NCBI GenBank assembly: GCA_034231615.1
Contig: CM067312.1
Span: 3,637,001-3,701,000, forward strand
DNA length: 64,000 nucleotides
Direction of reading: 5' to 3'
DNA from: Meghimatium bilineatum
Taxonomy: Eukaryota > Mollusca > Gastropoda > Stylommatophora > Philomycidae
The notes under the pieces were generated by a model that was not told the DNA's origin, searched no databases, and saw only the letters and a program-made list of their open reading frames with translations. Shown here in pieces: positions 20,355 through 31,431 of this stretch (position 1 is its first letter; each line of letters begins with the position of its first letter). A program made the position numbers and the translations under genes.

Positions 20355-21734
20355 ACAAAGTTTTCCGAACAGGATTTCCATAGATGATATAGTGGGGGAA
20401 AATGCACTTCGTAGTGGGGAAAAATACACTTCGTAGTGGGAATTTTCTGAAATGATAAATATGTTTATGGCTGTTTAATCTATGTCAATTATTCAGTGAA
20501 CTTCATCGACCCAGTAACGGGAGCATATACACAAATGAAGGGTTGGAGTTTGTGTTTTGTATGAAACTAGACATGCATCATCAACGTCCCTGTCATGGTT
20601 AAATAATGATGACGAAATAATCCCCTTAGATGTGAGAACGTAGCTCTTGACACATGATGACAGCTCTTGACAGTCCATAGCCTTTCTGACAGCAGCACAG
20701 GTTCTTTTCAGTTGTGTAACTGATGTGACTGCTGGACTTGCATAAGGTTAGCCATCTCAAAGACATGGTTTTGTTAGGGGGGGGTGGGGGAGGTGTTATG
20801 GATGCATGCTTAGTCTCTCCATTCCAGTCATGTCCATTAGAGACATTCAAGTCAACAATATCTAAGATCTTCATGTCCTGCGTGTCCTGCTTTTACATCT
20901 GGGCTAACCATTTCATCCTTCCTCTGTCAGATCTGTTGATCCATCTGCGGTGATAGCACAGCAATCATTTCTCACCATGTAGGAATCTGCCATAAAAGGG
21001 CAAAATGACATGTTGTTGGCAGAAATCTCTTCATCATCCACGAGGACCATTCGACAGAAGACAAAAGTAAGAAATCGAGACAAGACATGCACTGACAACG
21101 ATTTTCTCACAGGTGACAGGTTGTCAGTCTGTCCCCAACTTTCCTTAAGTCACAATTCATAAGTATATATAGACAGAAATATCAAAGGGAAGTTAAATAG
21201 AAGTTTTACATGAAATAATACACATTGTGTAGTACTGTTTCACATAAAACTGATGTTTAACCACTTTTATATTTTTTGTTCTGTATTTACACCCTGGACT
21301 AGAAAACTCTGGTTGCTCTGGTTGATGGTTAAATAATAATCACTAACATTGCCACAATTAAAAAAAAATAAATTATAAAGTACTGATATAACCAACTTCC
21401 TCATGTTTGAAAGGAAGAGTACCTCACTATAAAAGGTATATTTTAGCCATAAATAATTGCCACGCAAAAAAGACATGCAAGAAAAATTAGTCGCAAGCAT
21501 TTTATCAATCCAGGGACTTATCTATTCTATGGAAATCTGGTTGGGACATTTTCTATATTTTGTATACATATTCCTCCAAGTATCAAGATTTGTTATTTAG
21601 GTTCTAGTTTGATGAAATGTCTATAGTTTAATAGTGAAAGTGACTTACTAAAGAGAATCATAAGTAACATACTAAATACTGAATTTAAAAATATACTATT
21701 AAAAAATTGTGTTTTCATTTTTTTCCAGTAAGGT
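20355..21734. other. Unassigned
   Basis: A 22-bp motif (GTAGTGGGGGAAAATGCACT) repeats three times near 20388-20445, and a G-rich run lies at 20777-20797. On the minus strand 20900-21110 stays open for 65 codons without a known motif. No gene called. Confidence 0.4.
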
Positions 21735-23110
21735 ATATATACAGAACACAAGTTAGTGAGTTTTACCGTTCACAATCAGACTAATGGACATGAACAAATA
21801 TAGATGACAATATACAAAACAGACTACATCAATGTTTCAACCATAAGGTCTTTCTCAAGAAAAACACAAACAGAAAGCAATTGATAAATCTAATAGTCTA
21901 GGTTTTATAAGAAGTAAAATTAGGTTCTTGTTTGGAAAGCGTACCCCAGATGTGATTATTTTCCTTGGCAATGTTTGTCAGTTTAGTTTATCCTTTATTA
22001 ATTTTAATATAAATTTATTTATGGTTAGGGTTAGTTATGTAAAACAAAACTTCTCCAAACCCTAAGTCTAACTCTAAAAACATTAATAGTTAAATTAATA
22101 AGTGATAAATGTCAATTGGCAAATAAGGAAAATAATCAAATTAACAATCACAATGGGGGAGAGGAGTACGCTTTCCACACCAGAACCAAACATTATATAT
22201 ATATATTTGTTCTCTGTATTTTTTGTTAACTTTTTTATTTTTTGAATTTTTATTTTTGTTGAAACATTAATTTAGTCTGTTGTGTATACTGTCATCTATA
22301 TTTGTTCATGTCCAATTAATCTGATAGTCTGTTTGTGAACAGCACAACTCACTAACGTGTGTTCTGCATAAGTACCTCCAATTAATCTGATAGTCTGTTT
22401 GTGAACAGCAAAACTCACTACCGGTAACTTGTGTTCTGCATAAGTACCTCCAATTAATCTGATAGTCTGTTTGTGAACAGCAAAACTCACTAACGTGTGT
22501 TCTGCATAAGTACCTCCAATTAATCTGATAGTCTGTTTGTGAACAGCAAAACTCACTAACTTGTGTTCCGCATAAGTACCTCCAATTAATCTGATAGTCT
22601 GTTTGTGAACAGCAAAACTCACTAACTTGTGTTCCGCATAAGTACCTCCAATTAATCTGATAGTCTGTTTGTGAACAGCAAAACTCACTAACTTGTGTTC
22701 CGCATAAGTACCTCCAATTAATCTGATAGTCTGTTTGTGAACAGCAAAACTCACTAACTTGTGTTCCGCATAAGTACCTCCAATTAATCTGATAGTCTGT
22801 TTGTGAACAGCAAAACTCACTAACTTGTGTTCCGCATAAGTACCTCCAATTAATCTGATAGTCTGTTTGTGAACAGCAAAACTCACTAACTTGTGTTCCG
22901 CATAAGTACCTCCAATTAATCTGATAGTCTGTTTGTGAACAGCAAAACTCACTAACTTGTGTTCCGCATAAGTACCTCCAATTAATCTGATAGTCTGTTT
23001 GTGAACAGCAAAACTCACTAACTTGTGTTCCGCATAAGTACCTCCAATTAATCTGATAGTCTGTTTGTGAACAGCAAAACTCACTAACGTGTGTTCCGCA
23101 TAAGTACCTT
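21735..23110. mobile_element. Inverted-repeat element with satellite in one arm
   Basis: The left arm (about 21735-21845) contains GAACACAAGTTAGTGAGTTT and CATGAACAAATATAGATGAC, then ACAGACTA...TCAATGTTTCAAC. The right arm is its reverse complement at about 22262-22375, read as ATGTTCATGTCCAATTAATC inward. The same arm sequence is then repeated as the 66-bp satellite out to 23110. The spacer (21850-22260) has no coding frame. This resembles a foldback or long-TIR DNA element whose arm has expanded. Superfamily and target duplication are not identified. Confidence 0.65.
22312..23105. repeat. 66-bp satellite, 12 units
   Basis: The unit contains CTCCAATTAATCTGATAGTC, TGTTTGTGAACAGCAAAACT and CACTAACTTGTGTTCCGCA. 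Being 22 codons long it leaves two long minus-strand frames (262 and 281 codons) made of one 22-residue block such as SFAVHKQTIRLIGGTYAEHK. Variants TGTTCTGC and AACGTGTG cluster at the left end and the outermost right unit; the middle eight units are almost identical. Confidence 0.95.
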
Positions 23111-23593
23111 ATGGGATATATATATATATATAGTGTTGTTGAAATTCTCACTTATTTTCACTTTTTCAGTTGTCATAAACAAATTAATTAGTTTGTTAAT
23201 TTTCAGCAAATTTTGAGAAATTATTTCTCATTCTGTAGTGATATATTGCTAATGTTATAATAAGCCAAATTGGATGTGTTCATTGTCGTTCCAATTGGTT
23301 GTTTAACATTTTACTGACCAACAATGCAGAACATACCAATTTGCCACTACTAAGGGTGTTCACACACTTTTTAGAAATCAATATATTCATCTTTAAAAAT
23401 CTGTATAAAATCGAACTCACATGAGAGAACTTTGTATATGTCGTAATGAATTTGTCCGTTTTTTAATCAATTTGAAAGCCCACTTTGAGGTATTTCAAGA
23501 GCGAAATCCTACTTATTATAATGTTGGCATGGATTTACATGACTTTCTATATATCACATAATCTCACCTTCCAGAAATTCGGTGACTTCATGA
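23111..23593. other. Unassigned
   Basis: (TA)n at 23117-23134, otherwise nothing recognised. Confidence 0.4.
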
Positions 23594-24125
23594 TTAACCT
23601 TTAGCAAGCCGGATTAAAATTACAGAATCTTTCCTATGCCACCGGTTTCAATGTAATGTTTGTTAGGTATTTGGAAAACGCAATAACTCTTTTATTTTTA
23701 GACATTTTAAAATAATTATGTGTACATGTAAGTAAAGAATTTCATGCTGCAAATATGTGTATAATTTGTGTTTTTATGTGTGATACGAGAGGTGTGAGGA
23801 AGTGGTCAAAAGGTTTTTTTTGCAAAACAAAACCAAAAGCTAAACGTGTGTTTGGAAAATGCAATATTTTTGTTCTTATAGATTTTAAAATAATGATTTT
23901 ACATATAAATAAAGAATTGAATACTGCATATATTGCATAAGTTTTGTTTGTGTACATGTGATTCAAGAGGTGTGAGAAGGTTGCAAGGATGGGAAAACTG
24001 AAAAACATTTTAAAAAATTGCTCACCTTTATTTATTTTTAGATGTGGCAACCTTGAAAATATCATTTTACACACTGTAACACACCTATGTCTATTGTATT
24101 TATGTAGTTTCATAACCAAGCTAAC
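23594..24125. mobile_element. TTAA-flanked piggyBac-like relic, left end only
   Basis: TTAA at 23594-23597 followed by CCTTTAGCAAGCCGG and TTAAAATTACAGAATC aligns with the left end of the element at 10287. An inner block of about 175 bp (TTGGAAAACGCAATAAC...TGTGATACGAGAGGTGTGAG) recurs once or twice in diverged form up to 24080. No matching right end was found. Confidence 0.55.
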
Positions 24126-24166
24126 ACAATATCACTGGAGAAATAAATAAAATATGTAAAAGTAAC

Positions 24167-24526
24167 TTAACTTGTCAAAAAACTTGTTCTTGAAATTAGA
24201 CCTAGTGTCATCGATAAATCCATTAATACAATAGTGTCATACTTGTTCACGGTCATATAATGAAACCAACGTGTTACTATTTCTACTTTTTCTACTTGCT
24301 GCGGTTGCCGTGTTTCTGAAGTATAACGGTTTAGATGATCGTGGAAGTTTGTCACCAAGAATTTATAATGGAAATTGAAGGACCATTGAATTTGGCCATT
24401 AAAGTGTTCATATAATGGAAAACCTCCCTGCACTCCTTGACATGAAAGTATGCAGTAATGAAACAGAAAGTGTTGATGTGTTGAAACTAAATACCTAGTT
24501 TCTTCTTCCCACTTGAAGTTGAACAT
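24167..24526 (-). CDS. Uncharacterised open frame, 119 codons
   Basis: Starts MFNFKWEEETRY and ends SMTLGLISRTSFLTS. It contains GGFPLYEHFNGQIQWSFNF and VNKYDTIVLMDL. No family recognised. Codon composition looks less AT-biased than the surroundings. It could be a host exon, a transposon fragment or chance. No splice partner was proven; the frame at 24659-24964 lies upstream on the same strand. Confidence 0.3.
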   Translation of the reverse strand: MFNFKWEEETRYLVSTHQHFLFHYCILSCQGVQGGFPLYEHFNGQIQWSFNFHYKFLVTNFHDHLNRYTSETRQPQQVEKVEIVTRWFHYMTVNKYDTIVLMDLSMTLGLISRTSFLTS

Positions 24527-24658
24527 GTCTACTCAACAAGTAAAATATGTTGTGATGACGTGTCAACTGATCGGGTTGCTTGATACTATGGTTACTGATG
24601 CGCCTCTCAGCTTGGTATCTCCAACTTAAGCACGGGATGGCCATACCAATCCTAGTTT

Positions 24659-24964
24659 TCAGACTCTGTTGGGAACTACTGATCTCCGATTGGGAACTAT
24701 GATGTTCAAAATGTTGGAAACTATTGATCTAAGGAACCTCGTTGATTTAATAAGTTGTGGCAATACAGCCTTGTTGTAAACAGAAAATTCATTCTTTTTA
24801 TTGAAGAAGATGAATGGAGACTTGTAAAATATCACTAAATACTTCCAATGCCACCAGCAACCAAATAAACAATATAAAGCAGCGGCCGCCAGTCCAGGTT
24901 TTATACTTAGAATAAAGTGCCAGGACATCATCTTGGTATGTTTGACAGTTTTGTGTTTAACCAC
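24659..24964 (-). CDS. Uncharacterised open frame with a hydrophobic start
   Basis: 101 codons from ATG at 24964, with alternative Met codons at residues 12 and 13 (MMSWHF). The segment PGLAAAALYCLFGCWWHWKY would suit a signal anchor or membrane helix; after it come FNKKNEFSVYNKAVL and VPNRRSVVPNRV. Family unknown. It may be the first exon of a minus-strand gene that includes 24167-24526, but this is speculation. Confidence 0.3.
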   Translation of the reverse strand: MVKHKTVKHTKMMSWHFILSIKPGLAAAALYCLFGCWWHWKYLVIFYKSPFIFFNKKNEFSVYNKAVLPQLIKSTRFLRSIVSNILNIIVPNRRSVVPNRV

Positions 24965-25675
24965 ATATTACTTATATGACGTTCTCATTTTATCATTGTA
25001 CAATATTCTTGTTGTGAGGTACATGCATGAGAATTTGTTTTATAACTAATTGTTAAATAAATATTCTTAGATTACAGTTGTTTGTTGAAGGTTTGTGTTC
25101 TGCAGGAAGTTGAAAAGTGAAGAGAAAATGTTTTATTTATTTATCTCACGTTATTGCTATCTTTGGCATTAAAATATTGTTTATAAATTTGATCTTATCT
25201 GGAGAACTGTGTCTTGTTTTGTCTGCATTTTTGTCATTTGAAATGTAAATGTTTTGTGTGTATATTTGTCATTTGAAATGTAAATATTTTTGTGTGTATG
25301 TCATTTAAGCATTTTTCGATCAGGTGTACACTGTGACCTTTGCTCTGGTTTGGAGGTATAAAGTTTGTTGTGTAAAATAATATTTCTAATGTGTGCGCAC
25401 CTCGATCAGTGTATAGCGCGCAGAAGTAATGAGCGTGCAGTACAAAACTGGAAAATTAAAAAAAATTATGTAGATTGGAAAAGAAACAGATTATGAAATA
25501 ATTTCGTCTGTGTCTAGATTTGAACTCGGTGATTGTCGGGATGTGACGTTACGGCAGCCATTAATTTCATTGGTGTTACAACGGAATTTCATGACGTCGC
25601 CTACTTAAAAATGAAAGCCTGAAAGAAAAGTTCACCGTCATTTGAAATGTAAATGGTTCATCTGCATATTTGGGA
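24965..25675. other. Unassigned
   Basis: A 40-bp unit around GTCATTTGAAATGTAAAT repeats near 25235-25310 and once more near 25640. A box B-like GAGTTCAAATCTAG lies on the minus strand near 25507-25520, possibly a tRNA-derived SINE relic. No gene. Confidence 0.4.
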
Positions 25676-27330
25676 AAATGAAGGCAAGACTCATGATGTT
25701 ATGGGGAGATGAAGGTAAGACTCCTGAGGTCATGGGGAGATGAAGACAAGACACATGATGTCATGGGGAGATGAATACTTGACTCATTTTGTCATGGAGA
25801 GATGAAGACATGATGTCATCAGGAGATGAAGACAAGACTCATCATGCCATGGGGAGAAGAAGACTAGACTCATGATGTCATGGGGAGATGAATAGACTCA
25901 TGATGTCATTGGGAGATGAATAGACTCATGATGTCATGGGGAGAAGAAGACACGACTCATGATAGTTAGTTAGTCGTCGGATCATCATCACTGCAAACTG
26001 GACACATCCATAGTTGCTCCGATCTCTCCTTGAGTGTATCCGCCATCACACTTCTGCTGACAGTACCGGTCCTATGCTGGTTGACCATCATTCTTCTGCG
26101 CCCTCCAAAATGTTCACCTCTAGCAACACCGCATTTCAATCCCTGATCTTTAATCCTAGCCATTGAAAAGGAATCATCATCCACATTAGTCTCACTCTCG
26201 CGTGTTATATCTCTTAAGGAGTTCAAAACGTCAGCGCGATCCATTGCCCCATCGCCCTGTGCCACAATCGCACACGATGCCAGTTGATCCGCTCTTCCAT
26301 TGCCTCGAACGCCCACATGTCCCGGCACGAAAATAAATGTAACCGCTTTCAAGCTCACATTTCTCAAGGCCTCAATCCACTGTTCGCAAACGAGACCCAC
26401 TTGTACCTTCTTAATCATACTCATAGAGTCACTCAAGATGCAGACCTGCGCTACCTTCTGTGTGCGTAGCCACTCAAATGCCTTGGTCACCGCCATAGTC
26501 TCCATGGTCATACTACTCGTAGTGACCGCAAAGGCACCACTTTCCTCCTTGATCGCTTTACCTGCGCACTGAGCTGTAAAGCCCAAGCACTGCGAACATG
26601 TCTAATCACAGATCCATCAGTGTATATAATCACATCCCCCTCTTTGGTATTCTCACTGATTAAAGCCTGCACTTCTTTCTCCACAGCTGTGGGACACCAT
26701 TCTCTACATTCCCTGCCTCATGATATCATGGGGAGATGAAGATAAGACTCATGATGTCATGGGGAGATAATAAGACACATGATGTCATGGGGAGATGAAG
26801 AGTAGACTCATGATGTCATGGGGAGATGAAGACAAGACTCATGATTTCATGGGGAGATGAAGGCAAGACTCATGATGTCATGGAGAGATGAAGACTAGAC
26901 TCGTGTCATGGAGAGATGAAGACAAGATTCATGATGTCATGGGGAGATGAAGACAAGACTCATGATGTCATGGGGAGATGAAGACAAGACACATGTCATG
27001 GGGAGATGAAAACAAGACTCATGATGTCATGGGGAGATGAAGACAAGACTCATGATGTCATGGATAGATGAAGACTAGACTCATCATGTCATGGGGAGAT
27101 GAAGACAAGATTCATGATGTCATGGGGAGATGCAGACTAGACTCATGATGTCATGGGGAGATGAAGACAAGACTCATGATGTCATGGGGAGATGAAGACT
27201 AGACTCATGATGTCATGGGGAGATGAAGACAAGATTCATGATGTCATCGGGAGATGAAGACTAGACTCATGATGTCATGGGGAGATGAAGACAAGATTCA
27301 TGATATCGTTGGGAAATGAAAAGAAGACTT
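25676..27330. repeat. 31-bp minisatellite split by a LINE
   Basis: About 30 copies of a unit containing CTCATGATGTCATGGGGAGA and TGAAGACAAGA. They run from 25676 to 25963 and from 26717 to 27330; the LINE at 25964-26716 interrupts them. Units vary in one or two bases (AAGACTAGA, GATTTCAT, ATCATGTC). Confidence 0.9.
25964..26716 (-). mobile_element. LINE family g, young 5'-truncated copy
   Basis: The RNase H domain and C-terminus of an I-group LINE, nearly identical to 62936-63690. From residue 1 of the frame at 26586: SGAFAVTTSSMTMETMAV, ILSDSMSMIKKV, FIFVPGHVGVRGNGRADQL, VNQHRTGTVSRSVMADTLKE, and the closing Cys motif LWMCPVCSDDDPTTN with stop at 25966. The 3' tail is (AGTT)n on the plus strand. 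An 8-bp target duplication CTCATGAT flanks it (25956-25963 and 26717-26724). One frame change near 26586 separates the YTDG part from the rest. Confidence 0.9.
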
Positions 27331-27859
27331 TCATTGTGACAATGAAAGAACCCAGAGATGAAGATAAGACAATTATATTTATTCTATATTGTTTCTACTG
27401 TATATAATGAATGACTGTTATTACATACATATTTTGTCAACTCTTGACTCAGTTACAACGGGATCCCACTGTATAATAATACGAGGCAGCTTAAACAATT
27501 TCCCGGAATATTCAACTAGTGTTTGAATGAAAGATAATGTTATGATGGAGATTATATGTTTAGATGTTATGATGGAGATTATATGTTTAGATGTTGGTAA
27601 TGACCTTCACAAAAGGACATTGCAATTGTGACCTTCACAGAAGATACAGATGTTTATTTGCCTGTTGTGCAAGTTGCAATGTCACAGTTGAAAATGTCTT
27701 TTATTGAGCAATGTACAAATGTCAAAGTCTGTTTTGCTTGAGAAGTCATCCTCAGAGATAACATTGCTTAATAAAGCTTATGGTGATACAGCAATGAAGT
27801 ATCCTTCATTGTCAAAGAGATGCAATCTGAAGAAAAAGATCAGAAAATGGAGAACAAAC
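27331..27859. other. Mostly unassigned; one MITE end and a small duplication
   Basis: GTTACAACGGGATCCCACTG followed by TA at about 27452-27473 is a right-hand end of the pogo-like MITE family. TGTTATGATGGAGATTATAT occurs twice at 27538-27590. No gene. Confidence 0.5.
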
Positions 27860-27867
27860 AGCTGGAT

Positions 27868-28090
27868 TATACTGCTAGTTAGTGGTTGGATCATTGTCAC
27901 TGAACTCCGGACAAGTCCATAGGTGCTCAGATCTCTCCTTGAGCGTAGCCGCCATTACACGTTGACTGACAGTCCCAGTACGCAGTTGATTGACTATCAT
28001 TCTTTCTTGCCCATGAAATCGCTCCTTTGTAGCGACACCACATTTCTAATCAAATTCCTTTATTCTAGTCATGGAACAAGTCATACTGTA
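27868..28090 (-). mobile_element. LINE family g, old copy
   Basis: Minus strand: MTRIKEF, KCGVATKERFHGQERMIVNQ, LRTGTVSQRVMAATLKERSE, HLWTCPEFSDNDPTTN then stop. It covers only the last 75 codons and is clearly older than the copy at 25964-26716 (several replacements and a frameshift). Confidence 0.8.
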
Positions 28091-28154
28091 TTGCACGACA
28101 GTGAGCTGGTACATTGATCCCTTTTGGTAAAGCAGTAACAAAACAATTTGGTTA

Positions 28155-28375
28155 CCTTGGAGCAACCTCAATATTCTCCCGACCTAGCAATGGCTAAATT
28201 ATTCTTGTTCCTTCAACCGAAATCTGCACTGAAAGGTCAGCAACTCAAGGATGCAGATGATTTTATCATCAATGCAAGACAGCTGAGATAAGTGTCAGGG
28301 AATGGGTTCCACGAATGTTTTCAGAAGCTGTTATGCAAGTTGGCAAGTGTGTAGTTTTAGAAGGGAACTAATCTG
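28155..28375 (+). mobile_element. mariner transposase C-terminal relic
   Basis: YSPDLAMAKLFLFLQPKSAL, KGQQLKDADDFIINA, ELR, and after a stop NGFHECFQKLLCKLASV and KGN. YSPDLAxxDxFLF with the third catalytic Asp region is the mariner signature; here the residue after MA is K where D is expected, and stops follow, so the copy is dead. The 5' part is absent. Confidence 0.8.
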
Positions 28376-28904
28376 AAGGAAATGTAGTGTAGATAACTCT
28401 ATTGTTACTTATTTCTGTATAGTCTATATAGTCTCCAGGAACTTTGTGAAGCTACCTTGTATATACCGGTATGTAAGTGAAGCATATACTGTATAGGAGA
28501 TTACTTTTCAACGACACATATATTTAAGTAATTTGAAACAGCAAGATCCATGGCGAGTATTGAAACCATGAGAAAGATCTCAAGTATTAACTATTTTACT
28601 GTCTCACTAACCCCCTCAGTCAAGGAGATAGGCAGAAGACTGTATGATAATATTTTAATTGCACAGAATTTCAAGGAATGTAGTTTATGAAGTATTTAAC
28701 AATGGCAAAAGTTATAATAAAAATGCTATATGTTTGGCACATCTAAAATATAACATGACAACCTGATGTATATTCAGGAATTCTTTTTACCATCTCTTCT
28801 CCTTCAGCCCTGAACTATTCCTTATACAATAGTTTTATAAAGTGAACTGTGGCTCATTATATGTCGAAATCAAGATAGCTTATGAGTTGTGATTCAGGTT
28901 ATCA
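28376..28904. other. Unassigned
   Basis: AT-rich, nothing recognised. Confidence 0.35.
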
Positions 28905-29035
28905 TCAATGTGCACCAGAAAAGTTCATAGTTGCTTCAATACTCATCTTAATAAATCGATCAGAGTGTAGCGGCTAACAGTTCCTGTTTGATGTTGATTG
29001 ATCAGCTAATGCCGCTGACAACTATCAAGTTTGTT
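28905..29035 (-). mobile_element. LINE family g, very old fragment
   Basis: TGATCAATCAACATCAAAC, then CTGTTAGCCGCTACACTCTG and AACTATGAACTTTTCTGGTG on the minus strand parallel NQHRTGTVSRSV...LW in the younger copies. Heavily decayed. Confidence 0.55.
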
Positions 29036-29167
29036 CCCAAACGAATATATTTGTTTGACATAAGTCGATATGTAGCAGATGTCTATAACACTTATTCACA
29101 AGCCTAAGGATATCATAATGACAGGTGAATAAAATGTGTAACATGAGTGAACCTCATAACAAATACT

Positions 29168-29337
29168 AACATAACATTTGGTTGATACCTACATAGCACA
29201 TCATTCATGGATATAACATTTGGTTGATACCTACATAGCACATCATTCATGGATATAACATTTGGTTGATACCTACATAGAACATCATTCATGGATATAA
29301 CATTTGGTTGATACCTACATAGAACATCATTCATGGA
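29168..29337. repeat. 42-bp minisatellite, 4 copies
   Basis: Unit ATAACATTTGGTTGATACCT plus ACATAGCACATCATTCATGG AT. The length is a multiple of three and gives a short repetitive open frame on the minus strand. Confidence 0.95.
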
Positions 29338-29429
29338 TAAATATCCAAAGATGGCAGATGTTTCTACAAAAAAAGATGGAAAACTTCAACAAATCATCCG
29401 CCCATGTGGCAACCAGGAATTTCTATATA

Positions 29430-29520
29430 GTTCAGGGTGCAAAGAATAGGACCACTGTCTTCTTTTCAGGAATGCCGTAGGAGACGGCTAAGGAAAGTTG
29501 GAGGATAGACTGACTGACCT
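29430..29520 (+). mobile_element. SINE-A, 5' half
   Basis: GTGCAAAGAATAGGACCACT...ATGCCGTAGGAGACGGCTAA match the SINE-A head. Truncated at its 3' side where LINE-h sequence begins. Confidence 0.6.
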
Positions 29521-29534
29521 GTGAAAAAATTATA

Positions 29535-29890
29535 ATTTCTTACTTTTGTCTTCTAGCAGACATTCAGCCTTTGTCCTTTTATGGCAGACTTGTAGGTGAT
29601 GGGGAAATCTAGATATGTCATCAATGTGGATGGGTCAACAAATCTGACAGAAGAATTATGAGATAGTTATCCCAGAAGTCTGTGTTGTACTCCTGGCAGG
29701 AAGTTGTAATCCTGGGATACTTGCACACTGGAATGTCTACCGTAGGAGACTCACATGCATCCATAAATCTCCCACTTACATGTCTCTGAGATAACCGTAC
29801 ATGAGGCCGGTGTCACCTCTCAACTGACAAGGGTTGTGTTTTTTGTCTGGCAGACTATGGGCTGTCAAGAGCTTCCTGCTCACAGCATCA
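29535..29890 (-). mobile_element. LINE family h fragment
   Basis: Aligns base by base with 16620-17005: TTTTGTCTTCTA, AACAAATCTGA, GTGTGTGYTGTTCTCCTGG, GCACACTGGAATG and GGGCTGTCAAGAGCT are shared. The coding frame is broken. Confidence 0.7.
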
Positions 29891-30355
29891 ATAAATCACA
29901 CACATAAATCACACACATAAATCATGAATAGTGGTTTACAAAAGTCCATCTATAAAATGTATAAGTTAAAATTCCCAAAGATAACAATATAAATGCACAC
30001 ATAAATTATTCATACATGTACAGTACAGTATATTGTGAAAACCAATAAAATATACAACACAAAAAATCTCATCTTTTCTCTGATTTTGCTATTAGGCGTC
30101 ACATGATGGAATGACGATCAGTGTTCGGGTTATGGCACGATTGGTTACATGAATGAATATAATTGAACAAAAAAAAGTATTATGGATAAATAATCAAATT
30201 ATTAAACGCAGACAAATAGCTGTAAAAACTGTATGTTCAACAACAAACATAAGCACCGATTTGTTTCTATTCTTAGAAAAGGTAACAATAATTTATACAA
30301 GATTTAAAGTACTGTAAACAGAATATTCTGTACAGATTATTCCCTATTATAACTA
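29891..30355. other. Mostly unassigned
   Basis: 30098-30160 (GGAATGACGATCAGTGTTC...TTATGGCACGATTGG) matches the LINE-c 3' text at 37375-37410, minus strand. The rest holds nothing recognised. Confidence 0.45.
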
Positions 30356-30440
30356 CAGCGGAATCTTATTATAACAAACTAGTCTAGACCAACAAAATAT
30401 GTATGGAATAACAGATATTCACTATATACAGTATATATAT
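30356..30440 (+). mobile_element. pogo-like MITE, left half
   Basis: After TA at 30354-30355: CAGCGGAATCTTATTATAAC, then TATTCACTATATACAGTATA, as in the complete copy at 30771-30945. No right end. Confidence 0.65.
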
Positions 30441-30770
30441 CCAGTGATATTATGAGCAATATTAACTTTCAGTAGATTGCCATTGCTTTCTTAAGTCTTG
30501 ATGCACTACTGCCTGTATATAAAATTGAACCAAGTACCTTGGTGATGTGAGACAAGCTTTGTACCTCGCAATCACGTAGCCCACAAAATATTTAATAGGG
30601 CACTAAAAAATTTCCTACAAATAAGATCACCACATGAAAAAAAGATGACACTAAGGACACTTGCCAGTGCTATGGAGTATATTCTCTGCTGCTGAGATCT
30701 TTCTGTGTAAGAAATATATTGAAAACCAGATCTCTACCTTAAATATCTGCCTGCGCTAAGAAAACAGATA

Positions 30771-30945
30771 TAGTGGAATCCCGTTATAATAACTTGGTCC
30801 GGAACAACAATATATGTATGTAACAACAGAAATTCGCTATATACAGTATAAATAATATAGAGCAAATATAATTGGGGATTTTGAAAAATGTTGTTATAAC
30901 AGGAAAATTTGTTATATAAGAATGTGTTATAGAGGGATTCCACTG
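30771..30945. mobile_element. pogo-like MITE, complete
   Basis: Flanked by TA (30769-30770 and 30946-30947). The left end TAGTGGAATCCCGTTATAA and right end TTATAGAGGGATTCCACTG are imperfect inverted copies. 175 bp, no coding. The TA target and CAGTGGAATCCC ends fit Tc1/mariner or pogo-derived MITEs. Confidence 0.8.
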
Positions 30946-31093
30946 TATAATTTATATGTTTCAAGTTTGCCTGTTTTAAAAAATGCAATCAAATCAGAAA
31001 ATATAGTACAACATAATTCTGTGATTTATTGAATATAAATAACCAAATGGTCGGAGGGTGTCCGACAAAGTGGAGGGTGCCGCAGTAACCTAA

Positions 31094-31431
31094 TGAACAA
31101 ATAGTAAAGCAAAATGAATTAAACAGGTTACTAAAAACACTTACCTTGCCTATGAATAAAAATATATAAAAAAGTATATATAAAAAAACATACAATAAAA
31201 CTAAACTGGACAATTCTCCATGTATTGGCTCAAATAGAACCTTTTTCAAGAGACAAACAACAGTAAACACCACAATAATAAACAAAATAGATGACTTAGA
31301 TTTCATAAAGCCACGTATCCATGACGTAGGAATGGAAACGCATCTAGTAAAAGAGAAAATGTGTACATTCATTATAAACAAACTGGAAAGTGGGAAATTA
31401 GAGGCAATATAGATGTGGTTGGGGTGTTTAT
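31094..31431 (+). repeat. Inverted repeat, left arm
   Basis: About 338 bp matching the reverse complement of 32949-33288 at roughly 95 percent by eye. Shared blocks: AAGCAAAATGAATTAAACAG, AGACAAACAACAGTAAACAC, AATAGATGACTTAGATTT, GAAAGTGGGAAATTAGAGGC, GGTTGGGGTGTTTAT. The arm reads inward. Confidence 0.9.

Noticed and set aside
16395-22420. Link between LINE-h and the 66-bp satellite through a shared TTTGCTGTTCACAAA
   Set aside because: The match is only about 15 bases and the sequence on both sides does not align.
22296-23151. Two minus-strand frames of 262 and 281 codons with 22-residue repeats
   Set aside because: Products of the 66-bp satellite, whose unit length is a multiple of three.
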